Source: Persicobacter psychrovividus
Lineage (GTDB): Bacteria; Bacteroidota; Bacteroidia; Cytophagales; Cyclobacteriaceae
Reading direction: 5' to 3'
Length of the DNA: 64,000 nt
Assembly: GCF_036492425.1 (NCBI RefSeq)
Contig: NZ_AP025298.1
Location: forward strand, 93,248-157,247
Position 1 is the first letter of the stretch; every line of letters begins with the position of its first letter. The notes under the pieces were generated by a model. The model did not search any database. It was not told where the DNA came from and saw nothing but the letters and a program-made list of their open reading frames with translations. Positions 17,657 through 25,373 of the stretch are shown piece after piece. The translations under genes and the position numbers were made by a program.

Positions 17657-18256
17657 ATGAAAACTTTAAAATCAATTTTGGGAATGTTGATGATCGTATG
17701 CCTGTCATCCTTCACCCTGTTCAGTGTTACTACTGAAAGTGAGAACAACAAACAATCGAAGCGACAGATCCGTCGTGAACAAAGAAAACTAAGAAAAGAG
17801 AAGGCAAAAGAAGAGGCTGAAAAGATGGCCATACTCACCGCAGTAATGGTCGAAAACCAATCCTTTATTTTGGAAGCCAATATGCTATTTGACCGATACG
17901 GAAATACGGAGAATGTGAGTGCTTCCACCAATTTTGTTTCTGTAACGCCTGAAAGAGGTGTCCTGCAGTTGGCATTTGATGATTTGGATTTTGGCTTCAA
18001 TGGTCTCGGAGGTATTACCTGTGCGGGGCAAGTAACCAAATACGACTACAAAAAACTAAAGCATGGAGGTTACCAGGTGCAGTATAGTATTTTTGGGGCC
18101 AACGGTAGTTTTGATGTCTCAATGAGCATCCAGCCGTCGGGATTTGCCATGGCAACGATCCGTGGCAATTGGGGAGAGGACCTGAAATATCAGGGAAAAA
18201 TCATACCAGCAGGTAAAAGTGGTGCCTACGAAGGAATGATTGATTATACGCTTTAA
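17657..18256 (+). CDS. DUF4251-family exported protein
   Basis: A 199-residue protein. The ATG at 17657 gives a signal-like hydrophobic segment (SILGMLMIVCLSSFTLFSV). It is followed by a strongly basic/acidic helix (about residues 30-60, KRQIRREQRKLRKEKAKEEAEK) and then the DUF4251 domain: VENQSFILEANMLF, SVTPERGVLQLAFDD, and a C-terminal YQVQYSIFGANGSFDVSMSIQPSGFAMATIRG. DUF4251 proteins are Bacteroidota envelope proteins of unknown role. The gene is divergent from the ECF sigma factor and carries the regulon signature, which suggests it is a target that reports or relieves the same stress. Confidence 0.82.
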   Translation: MKTLKSILGMLMIVCLSSFTLFSVTTESENNKQSKRQIRREQRKLRKEKAKEEAEKMAILTAVMVENQSFILEANMLFDRYGNTENVSASTNFVSVTPERGVLQLAFDDLDFGFNGLGGITCAGQVTKYDYKKLKHGGYQVQYSIFGANGSFDVSMSIQPSGFAMATIRGNWGEDLKYQGKIIPAGKSGAYEGMIDYTL

Positions 18257-18275
18257 AAAGTTATGAATATTTTCA

Positions 18276-18335
18276 GGGGGAGAATCTTTAGATGATAAGA
18301 AGTATCTGATATCATCTAAGGATTCTCCCCCTTTT
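18276..18335 (+). terminator. strong intrinsic terminator
   Basis: A 21-bp stem (18276-18296 with 18311-18331, one mismatch) starts GGGGGAGAATC and is followed by four T. It ends the DUF4251 transcript. Confidence 0.85.
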
Positions 18336-18360
18336 GCTATGTCATCAGCTATACGTTTTT

Positions 18361-18625
18361 AATGGACTCACTCCGAATTTCAGAGCATAGTCTGCTCACC
18401 GGAACAGCATGTATAAAAGATCAGACATCCCTCTAAAACCTTTCTGGATATTCTTCCCTTTGGCATTGAAAGACTCTGATGTTGCGTTCCTGCTTCGGTA
18501 CTTAAGTAATTAGCTATTTTTTTAAGCGCTATCATAGAAGGTGTTCTTTATTGACTCGAACGATCTAAAGTGATTTTGTTCAAGTCCTGCAATGGTGATG
18601 GCATGATTATCAACCAAATTCTTTT
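18361..18625 (-). pseudogene. ISL3/ISAon1-type transposase remnant
   Basis: Reading the minus strand in one frame gives ITIAGLEQNHFRSFESIK, then, after stops, SRNATSESFNAKGKNIQKG and FRGMSDLLYMLFR. This matches the C-terminal end of ISL3-family (ISAon1-like) transposases, where NRSTNASAESFNAKIKAFR is typical. In-frame stops break it at several points, the N-terminal part is missing or unreadable, and no terminal inverted repeats were found. It is a dead insertion sequence fragment. Confidence 0.75.
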
Positions 18626-18817
18626 TAAAAAAGCCGAAAACTCAGATGTCATGCGGTTGCCTTTGGCGATAATATCCAGGTCACGGCTTAATTTTTTATG
18701 ATCACCTTTTTCGGTCCATCAGCTGAAAATTTGAAGCCAATTTATATCAGGACAACACACAATTATATCGTTATCATATAAATTTAGCGGTTAGCAGCAC
18801 AAGGTGGAATAATTTTG

Positions 18818-18859
18818 GATAGTACTTCTTTCAGGAGTACTATCACCCTAATTTTTTTA
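18818..18859 (+). promoter_or_regulatory. hairpin with T run in the leader of the AraC gene
   Basis: GATAGTACT (18818-18826) faces AGTACTATC (18836-18844), a perfect 9-bp inverted repeat. Seven T follow, ending 3 bp before the ATG at 18862. It could be an attenuator or a dyad operator for autoregulation. Confidence 0.4.
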
Positions 18860-18861
18860 TT

Positions 18862-19707
18862 ATGAGCGTCGCCCAAAGAAAAATATTTCACTTTAGCACC
18901 TTTGTAGAAACACCCACAGCACCTTTTCATATCGCAAGAACAGTGATAGAAGATGTGGGTGATTTGCAATTTCATTCTCATGATTATGCCGAATTTTTCT
19001 TTATCTCTTCAGGAACAGGGGTACACCTGATCAATGGTCAGCAGTACGCTATACAACAGGGGAGTTATTGTTTTATCAGGCCGGAAGATGTTCATACTTT
19101 TAAGAGTTCACTCGGGCAGGCACTTGTCATCACTAACCTTGCTCTTCCCTGGGCAGCGGTGCATCATTATCAAGAAAGGTATTATCAGGGGCGTTCCTTC
19201 TTTTGGCAGCAAACGACTGCAATGCCACTCATGGGGCAGTTTTCTCCGGATCTGCTTCAGGCTATGATCAAAAGAACGGATATCATTTCCAAACAGGAAA
19301 AAAGTCCTTTACAGCTTGATTTGTTTTTGCTCTATTTATTTTCTCAGCTTGAAGTGGTAGAACAGGGGAAGAATGATCCCCCGGCCTGGTTAATGTCTGC
19401 TTTAAAGCGGTTCAAAAAGCCAAAAAATATGCGGCAGGGTCAGCAGGGATTCATCAGTTTATGTGACCGAAGTGGCGATCATGTTAACCGATTGATGAAG
19501 GTTCATTACCAAAAAACACTCACAGAAATGATTAATTTTCAGCGCCTAAATTATATCGCCGTCCAGTTAGTCATGACCAATGCGCCACTGAAAGTCATCT
19601 ATACAACCGCTGGTTACAGCAATCACAGCTATTTCTTCAGACTGTTCAAAAAGCAATATGGCCTGACGCCTTTGGAGTATCGCGTTAAGCACCACAAGGT
19701 TTTTTAA
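18862..19707 (+). CDS. AraC-family transcriptional regulator
   Basis: A 281-residue regulator with an N-terminal cupin sensor (about residues 20-100; HSHDYAEFFFISSGTGVHLINGQQYAIQQG, typical of sugar-sensing AraC/RhaR-like proteins) and a C-terminal double helix-turn-helix (about 180-278, ending AGYSNHSYFFRLFKKQYGLTPLEYR). It is convergent with the glycyl radical enzyme operon and separated from it by a bidirectional terminator. The likely targets are that operon and/or the GH47 gene, with a sugar-type inducer; this is inferred from neighbourhood only. Confidence 0.88.
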   Translation: MSVAQRKIFHFSTFVETPTAPFHIARTVIEDVGDLQFHSHDYAEFFFISSGTGVHLINGQQYAIQQGSYCFIRPEDVHTFKSSLGQALVITNLALPWAAVHHYQERYYQGRSFFWQQTTAMPLMGQFSPDLLQAMIKRTDIISKQEKSPLQLDLFLLYLFSQLEVVEQGKNDPPAWLMSALKRFKKPKNMRQGQQGFISLCDRSGDHVNRLMKVHYQKTLTEMINFQRLNYIAVQLVMTNAPLKVIYTTAGYSNHSYFFRLFKKQYGLTPLEYRVKHHKVF

Positions 19708-19755
19708 CAAGAAATGAACACGAATTATCAACCTATTCTTTAAGGGCAAAAACAA

Positions 19756-19791
19756 AAAGCACATCAACGCTTTTGATGACAGATGTGCTTT
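19756..19791. terminator. bidirectional terminator between AraC gene and cupin
   Basis: AAAGCACATC (19756-19765) pairs perfectly with GATGTGCTTT (19782-19791). The minus strand continues into TTTTTGTTTTT, so it is a strong terminator for the cupin operon. The plus strand ends in a weaker T-rich run. Confidence 0.8.
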
Positions 19792-19905
19792 CCAATTTTT
19801 GGGATTTTTATTGCAAATGGCTGAGCCGCTTTTCATTCAGCCCTTAGAATAGTAAAATATCATGCTGGAATTAACAGGCATTTTATTGGTCATTTCAAAC
19901 ACTGA

Positions 19906-20325
19906 TTACACTTCTCCATTACGGTAACAGGCTTTCATTAAATTTGCGAAATCCTGCTGTTCCGCAGTATTGAAGAAATAAAATTCATAATCTCCGAGGT
20001 GGGTATTGTCTTTTTCAATAATCAGCACTTGAGCCCCAGGCTTTAGGCTTATGGTGTGCCATACCTCTTTGGGGATATTATAAATGATGCCGGCCTCCAT
20101 CTTTTGCATATCGTATTGAATGCCCTGATCGGCAATTTTTGCAGAAACCAAAACGGCCTCCCCCGCCATCAGTAGGAAAGCTTCGTCGGTGTGATAATGA
20201 ATATCCAGTCGATCAATCTTTTCAACGCTAAGGGATGGCGCATAATTCAGCTGTGCTACTTGCCAACCTTCCCGAATCAGGAAAGGGGCATACCCCTCAC
20301 CCTGATGCTTATATTGCTCTGTCAT
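19906..20325 (-). CDS. small cupin protein of the glycyl radical enzyme operon
   Basis: A 139-residue single-domain cupin. The metal-binding motifs look intact: HYHTDEAFLLMAGEAVL (two His and Glu of cupin motif 1) and GIIYNIPKEVWHTISLKPGAQVLIIE (His of motif 2). It lacks a signal peptide and is cytoplasmic. Its start is 5 bp from the stop of the glycyl radical enzyme, so the two are surely co-transcribed. Cupins of this size act as isomerases, epimerases, lyases or plain sensors. A role in handling the product of the radical enzyme is likely, but the reaction cannot be read from sequence. Confidence 0.8.
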   Translation of the reverse strand: MTEQYKHQGEGYAPFLIREGWQVAQLNYAPSLSVEKIDRLDIHYHTDEAFLLMAGEAVLVSAKIADQGIQYDMQKMEAGIIYNIPKEVWHTISLKPGAQVLIIEKDNTHLGDYEFYFFNTAEQQDFANLMKACYRNGEV

Positions 20326-20330
20326 TTTTA

Positions 20331-22511
20331 TCAGTTTTCTAAAATTCTATCCACTACCAGTTGTCTAAACTCTTTGGACAACATTGAAAAATAGGCGGTA
20401 AATCCTGTAATTCGAACCACCAAATCCGGGTAAGCTTCTGGTCGTTCGTGCGCATCAAGGATCGTTTGCTTATCCATAATATTGACGTTGATCAAAGTGC
20501 CACCCAATTCGAAATGGGTTTTAATGACGGCCCCAATTAAATCAATATAATCACTAACAGCTAAAGAAGGATCCAGCTCCCACTGCATAGGTGCGGTATT
20601 GCCATAACCAGGCTGAATTTTGGCTATTGAGGTGGCCAAAGCGAGCGACCCTCCGCCATCAATCACAAATCCGGCGGTTGGGTTAGCGCCATGAGAAATA
20701 GGTGTGGTGGCTTTTCTTCCATTCGGTGTCGCCTTTACACTTCGCCCCAAACCCACAGTATTTGCCCACGAAAATAGCCCAGGAATAAAGCAATACCCTT
20801 CCTGATCATTGCTTTGTGCTTTCACCAATTGAGAAAAATATCGGCTGATTTTTTGTGCCCATGTATCGCCATAAGTATTACCCTGTCCGAAGCGCTGACT
20901 GTTCTGTAATAGGTGACGATACCGTTCTCCCCCATCGTTTTCAAAATTATGATCGAGTAAATGCGCCAGCTGCTTCCAGGAGAGTTTTCCTTCATGCTCA
21001 ATGCGTTGTTCAATGGCGGCAAAAGAGTCTGCAACTACTGCAAGCCCCGCTCCATCTATCGAGAGGTTATAATAAGTGGCCCCTCCTGCACTCACATCCA
21101 CCCCTTTTTCAAGCGGCCCATACGACAACAGATTGAGCAATAATTCTGGCTCATTAAACTGCTGATACTTCAAATGGTGGCGAATTCCATCACTGGCCGT
21201 TTGTACCGCAATCGTAAGATGGTGGCTGAAAATCTCCCATAACCGGTGACTGTTGTATTCATCCGATCCCTCGATCAGTTCCTCCCAGGCCACCTCAAAA
21301 ACTTTGGCCAGGTTGATCTTCACCAGGTCATTCATGGTATATTCCAACCCCGGTAACGACATCCAGTTGCAGCCCACCGCAATCCGCTTTTGCGCCAGCG
21401 ACTCCTCATAGCCGTTTTTCATAAATCCTTCAACAAGGGCTTTATCTCCGGAATACCTTGGCCAGGCATTTTTATTTTTTATCAAGTACTGAAGAGAGCG
21501 ATCGAACAATTGTTGATCCATATTTTCATGCACCCGAATGGTAATGTTCAGTGAACTATTCACCTTATCGCAAGCCTCAAGAATCAAGAAGGAGATTTCT
21601 GAAGCTACATCGCCCCCTTGCCCGTCGGGTCCACCCAATTGCCAGTATATGGGGTCGTTGATCAAGAAACATGACAGCAGATATACAGCTTCGGCACGGT
21701 CAATGTGTCCCAAGGCCAAATCTCGTTCATAAAAGGGCTGAAGAAGCGTATCGATCTGTCCTCCGGCACCATCACGGTTATAGGTCCGCGAAGCTAAATG
21801 ATACCAGATAATCCATTGGCATGCTTCCCGGAAAGTTTTGGGTGGAGCACTGAGTAAATTGCTGTTTACAGCAGCCATTTGCTTGAGATTTTCTTTTAAG
21901 GCGGCATCTTTTTGCGCAGGAATCATCCCTTCAATCACTTCAACATGTCGCTTTATCCAACCCAAAACGCTATTGATCCCCTGCTGATGGGCAGTATAAA
22001 AGGCCTGTTGTTCAGGGGTAGTATTTACCTGTTTATAATGATCGATCTTCGCTAAAAGTCCACTCCAGCCCAATTCAAGTCCCAGTTCATAATCTGGAGC
22101 GAAGTGTGCATCATCCCCAATTCCGTGAATGATGTCATATTTTTGCTGATTTGCAATGAGTTCACTAAAGGGGTAATCAGGGTGCCATTTATTCGGACGC
22201 ATTTTAGACATAAAGTAAATCCATCTGCCAGCAAAAGCATCATTAGGATCTACATAGGTTGGATGCTGATCCATTAAGCTGCAAAAATTTATCGTCCAGC
22301 CCTGCAATCCATAGAAGGAACCATCCGCATGATTAGGGATAATGCTCCACGGCTGGTCAGGTACGGCAATCCGTCCATAATCGTCCTCATCAAGCAGGCC
22401 TTCCTTCTCTATTTTTTCTTTAGTCTGAGCTCGCTTAGCTGTTTTCAGCGCATCAATACGCGCTTGATATTGCTCGAAAGCGTATATTGAATTTATGGTT
22501 TTTGTTGCCAT
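20331..22511 (-). CDS. glycyl radical enzyme of unassigned subfamily (PFL-like)
   Basis: A 726-residue glycyl radical enzyme. The radical site is Gly703 in VVRITGFTAYFSMLSKEF, matching the RVxGY/F consensus. The thiyl residue is Cys381 in AVGCNWMSLPG. Known dehydratases and lyases (glycerol, propanediol, choline, hydroxyproline) carry GCxE with a Glu base two residues after Cys, and PFL carries Cys-Cys; here the residues are Cys-Asn-Trp. The substrate-loop region reads NRDGAGGQIDTLLQPFYERD instead of the usual GR-DQ-LYP form. The enzyme is cytoplasmic. Its start overlaps the activase by 19 bp and a cupin follows after 5 bp. It is probably a lyase or dehydratase for a sugar-derived or related substrate, but no known subfamily fits well. 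Oxygen sensitivity implies use under anoxic or microoxic conditions. Confidence 0.88.
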   Translation of the reverse strand: MATKTINSIYAFEQYQARIDALKTAKRAQTKEKIEKEGLLDEDDYGRIAVPDQPWSIIPNHADGSFYGLQGWTINFCSLMDQHPTYVDPNDAFAGRWIYFMSKMRPNKWHPDYPFSELIANQQKYDIIHGIGDDAHFAPDYELGLELGWSGLLAKIDHYKQVNTTPEQQAFYTAHQQGINSVLGWIKRHVEVIEGMIPAQKDAALKENLKQMAAVNSNLLSAPPKTFREACQWIIWYHLASRTYNRDGAGGQIDTLLQPFYERDLALGHIDRAEAVYLLSCFLINDPIYWQLGGPDGQGGDVASEISFLILEACDKVNSSLNITIRVHENMDQQLFDRSLQYLIKNKNAWPRYSGDKALVEGFMKNGYEESLAQKRIAVGCNWMSLPGLEYTMNDLVKINLAKVFEVAWEELIEGSDEYNSHRLWEIFSHHLTIAVQTASDGIRHHLKYQQFNEPELLLNLLSYGPLEKGVDVSAGGATYYNLSIDGAGLAVVADSFAAIEQRIEHEGKLSWKQLAHLLDHNFENDGGERYRHLLQNSQRFGQGNTYGDTWAQKISRYFSQLVKAQSNDQEGYCFIPGLFSWANTVGLGRSVKATPNGRKATTPISHGANPTAGFVIDGGGSLALATSIAKIQPGYGNTAPMQWELDPSLAVSDYIDLIGAVIKTHFELGGTLINVNIMDKQTILDAHERPEAYPDLVVRITGFTAYFSMLSKEFRQLVVDRILEN

Positions 22512-23380
22512 TGTATCATTCGATTAAAAAATTCCATACGATCTTCGGAAGGGCTATCGACCTCCCTGAAAGGGTTGTTCATGCCGAGGGCATCATATTT
22601 TGGTGCCCCCATTGGGTGGAAGGCGTTAAGCTGAAAATGTTGACAATGTTTGAGTGCATGTATAAACGTCGCCATGGCTTTCAGCTGTTCAGGTTCGTCA
22701 TTTACCTTTGGCACCACAGGGCAGCGCAATTCGTAAGCCGCTTGTTTTTCATCCAATTTGCGGATGTTGGACAGTATGCGCTCATTGGGTATCCCGGTCC
22801 ATTTTTGGTGCTGCGCGGCATCCATCAATTTAAGGTCCACCATCCACAAATCAACCAGCGGCAGAAGCTTTTTATAACGCGCCCAGGGGTAAGACATATT
22901 CGTCTGCACAACACAATGGATTTTTTCCGCTTTTAAAGCCTTCAGCAAAAGAAAGAGGGCTTCTCCTTGCATCATGGGCTCACCACCCGACAGCGTTACG
23001 CCCCCATTCGACTGTCGAAAGAAAGGGAAATCCTGCCGAAGTAGCTCGACAACCTCACTGGTTTGGTATCTTTCCCCAACCACTTTTAAAGCTTTGGTAA
23101 AACAATGGCTCACGCATTGATGGCACTGCCTGCAAGCGGTGGGTTTCCAAATTACCTTTCCCTTTTCATAGCTTAAAGCATCGGATTCACAGGCCGTTAC
23201 GCAGGCCTGACAGCTAATGCAATTATCAGCCGTAAATTTAAGCTGTGGCTGCCTTGAAAATGTTTCGGGGTTATGGCACCAAGCACAACGCATATTACAC
23301 CCTTTAAAAAATACCACGCTTCTAATGCCAGGACCGTCGTGAATCGACATCCGTTGGACATGTGTAATTACCGACTCCAT
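22493..23380 (-). CDS. glycyl radical enzyme activating enzyme (radical SAM)
   Basis: A 295-residue radical SAM activase. Cys28, Cys32 and Cys35 form the CxxxCxxC cluster site in KGCNMRCAWCHNPE. An inserted ferredoxin-like domain carries Cys54/57/60/64 and Cys83/86/89/93 for two more 4Fe-4S clusters, as in activases of dehydratase-type enzymes but not of PFL. The SAM-binding GGEP is at residues 132-135. It installs the Gly703 radical on its partner, whose gene starts inside its last codons. The two-cluster insertion supports a non-PFL role for the pair. Confidence 0.93.
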   Translation of the reverse strand: MESVITHVQRMSIHDGPGIRSVVFFKGCNMRCAWCHNPETFSRQPQLKFTADNCISCQACVTACESDALSYEKGKVIWKPTACRQCHQCVSHCFTKALKVVGERYQTSEVVELLRQDFPFFRQSNGGVTLSGGEPMMQGEALFLLLKALKAEKIHCVVQTNMSYPWARYKKLLPLVDLWMVDLKLMDAAQHQKWTGIPNERILSNIRKLDEKQAAYELRCPVVPKVNDEPEQLKAMATFIHALKHCQHFQLNAFHPMGAPKYDALGMNNPFREVDSPSEDRMEFFNRMIQWQQKP

Positions 23381-23433
23381 ATAAGGGTTTCAAAAAATAG
23401 AACAGCGGACAATAATCAGCTTTTTCTTTGTAA

Positions 23434-23486
23434 AGCGTGTTTAACAACTTACCACCCTATTGCAGATTTTAAGCTATAAACACGCT
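23434..23486 (-). promoter_or_regulatory. inverted repeat between GH47 gene and activase
   Basis: AGCGTGTTTA (23434-23443) and TAAACACGCT (23477-23486) are perfect inverted 10-mers 33 bp apart in the 119-bp gap. They could form a long-loop hairpin or be paired half-sites for a regulator such as the nearby AraC protein. Confidence 0.4.
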
Positions 23487-23499
23487 CTTGTTGAATAGG

Positions 23500-24924
23500 C
23501 TATTTTAAGCCAATTTGGTTACCCTTCCATCCTTTGTCCCAGGTGTTTTTGAAAGGATGCGCTTCGGTGTTCAATACATACTTCTGGAAATCAAAGACCT
23601 TTTCAGGGGCAAAAAACAGGTAACAATATTTCATGGTTTCTGCAAAGAAAAAGCTCTCCAGGGTATCCCATTTTTCTTTGGTCGTTACATCTTTTAATTG
23701 TACATAACCATTATCCACCTGGCAGAATTTTTCAATACTTTCAAACATGGCTTTGCCCTGCTGATAATATTTAATATCTCCCGTAGCTTTCCAAGTATAA
23801 TAGGTGGATTCAATCGCCTCTGGGCGAGCCATATAATATTTTGCGTCTTCAGGAATCGACATATCACTGTAATCTACAGCTTCAGGCTCAATCCCTTCCA
23901 TCATCCACATTTTATACACTGATGCCTGAAATTTCTCTGCACGCTCATGATCACCTTCCAGAACATTGGTCAGGTTCCAGAAACAATCCAGTGCACCAAA
24001 GCGTGTAAAAGTCCGCTTGCCATCATTCATGTCTGCCCAGCCCATCCAGTAGCCATTTTTACCATCATCCACCAAATATTTGTTCACCGCATCGCGACAA
24101 TTCTCCCACATTTCTTTTAGTTCCGGATCCCCGAATAACAGGTAGCCTTTCAGCAGGTACTCATAATAGGCATCAATCCCTCCAGAAATATGAGCTCGGG
24201 TATCCTTCCACTCTCCGGTATCGCAGTCGATCCATGACCCCACCAGACCTGTGGTGCCTCGTCGGTTATAAAGTGCCACCACACCACGCTTACATAAATC
24301 GTAATATTTTGGGTCGCCGGTCAATTTGGATAACATGCCATACTCCAATAGCATCGAGCCGACTTCACAGGGGTTTGTGCCATTACCGCTAATTTCACCG
24401 GTTCTTAAATTCACTAATCGATAAGGAATTCCCGTAGGGGTATCAAATACTGGAATCATGCGGTCGCCAAGGTCTTTTGCCAGGGCCAAAAAGCGCGGGT
24501 CACCATCGAGTTGATAGGCAGAAATAAGCCCTCCCAATAATCTGATGGCGATTTCAAATTGTTGCACTTCAAAGTTTTTATCGAAATCAAGCTTAGAGAA
24601 AATCAGCGCTTTATCTTCCTTCATTTGTTCTTTGAGCCCCATCAAATACATGGTACTGAAAGCGTCAACGGGAGTCATTAACAAGGACTCTTGATACCAG
24701 TTATGGCTTCCCTTTTTTATCGGGTTTACGGCATCTTCCCCCCAGGCATAGTTTTTATAGGCATCCCACCCTTTCAGGAAAGCCGTCTTTACCCGTTGCT
24801 GATATTCCTTCTTCTCTTTATTTGAAGGCTTTTGATGTTGTTTTGCAGTAACAGACTGTGAAAAAATCAACAGCATAATCATTACAAATGCCAAAACCCG
24901 ATACCTATTACTCTTCATCTTCAT
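23500..24924 (-). CDS. GH47-family alpha-mannosidase
   Basis: This 474-residue exported protein has a signal peptide (to about SQSVTAK). It shows the GH47 pattern: AFLKGWDAYKNYAWGEDAVNPI near residue 50, MTPVDAFSTMYLMGL, then ARPEAIESTYYTWKATGD, and LNTEAHPF near the C-terminus, where Thr453 is the residue that ligates the catalytic calcium in this family. GH47 enzymes are inverting exo-alpha-1,2-mannosidases, common in eukaryotes and rarer in bacteria. It probably trims alpha-mannosides from N-glycans or mannans in the periplasm. The glycyl radical operon starts 119 bp downstream on the same strand. ATG at 24918 (MKSNRYR) is an alternative start. Confidence 0.85.
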   Translation of the reverse strand: MKMKSNRYRVLAFVMIMLLIFSQSVTAKQHQKPSNKEKKEYQQRVKTAFLKGWDAYKNYAWGEDAVNPIKKGSHNWYQESLLMTPVDAFSTMYLMGLKEQMKEDKALIFSKLDFDKNFEVQQFEIAIRLLGGLISAYQLDGDPRFLALAKDLGDRMIPVFDTPTGIPYRLVNLRTGEISGNGTNPCEVGSMLLEYGMLSKLTGDPKYYDLCKRGVVALYNRRGTTGLVGSWIDCDTGEWKDTRAHISGGIDAYYEYLLKGYLLFGDPELKEMWENCRDAVNKYLVDDGKNGYWMGWADMNDGKRTFTRFGALDCFWNLTNVLEGDHERAEKFQASVYKMWMMEGIEPEAVDYSDMSIPEDAKYYMARPEAIESTYYTWKATGDIKYYQQGKAMFESIEKFCQVDNGYVQLKDVTTKEKWDTLESFFFAETMKYCYLFFAPEKVFDFQKYVLNTEAHPFKNTWDKGWKGNQIGLK

Positions 24925-24965
24925 ACGAATTTATCTAAAAAAATTAATTGTCCCTTTCAACAATT

Positions 24966-24996
24966 CAAAATTACAAGATAAATACACCGACTACAA
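24966..24996 (-). promoter_or_regulatory. Bacteroidota-type promoter of the GH47 gene
   Basis: On the minus strand TTG (24994-24996), 20 bp, TAATTTTG (24966-24973) matches the -33/-7 consensus TTG-N19-21-TAnnTTTG. It lies about 40 bp upstream of the GH47 start. Confidence 0.6.
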
Positions 24997-25373
24997 TTTT
25001 TAATTGTCCACTGCAACCACCAAATAGTGTACTGTGGCGATATTCTATAATGACACACCCTGAAATGACGGTCTTTTCCTCCGCTCACATTCTCCTGAAC
25101 TTTGCCTGATCAACATCCGCTCTATCAACAATATATTTTTTAATGAGCGCAGGCGGATCCTTGCCCGTCCAATCTACCTTGATCATATGGCCCTCGGCGG
25201 GCTACGTCAAGGCCTTTTCTTTGAACCACCTCCCCGATTACCACCTCTCCCCTCCCTACTTAACCATATCAATTTTAATGCTTAGTATATCCATAAGGAT
25301 GCATTGAGCTAATTATATATACATCATTATTTAATTTACAGTAAATAAAACATACCTAACACAACTTGCGCAC
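24997..25373. other. intergenic region with a repeat trace
   Basis: This is a divergent spacer with no gene seen. At 25198-25213 it holds GGCTACGTCAAGGCCT, the inverse of a 16-mer at about 6017-6032, probably a fragment of a dispersed repeat of this genome. Confidence 0.4.

Noticed and set aside
17563..18039. Minus-strand open frame of 158 codons opposite the DUF4251 gene
   Set aside because: It is the antisense shadow of a well-supported gene and lacks any recognisable domain.
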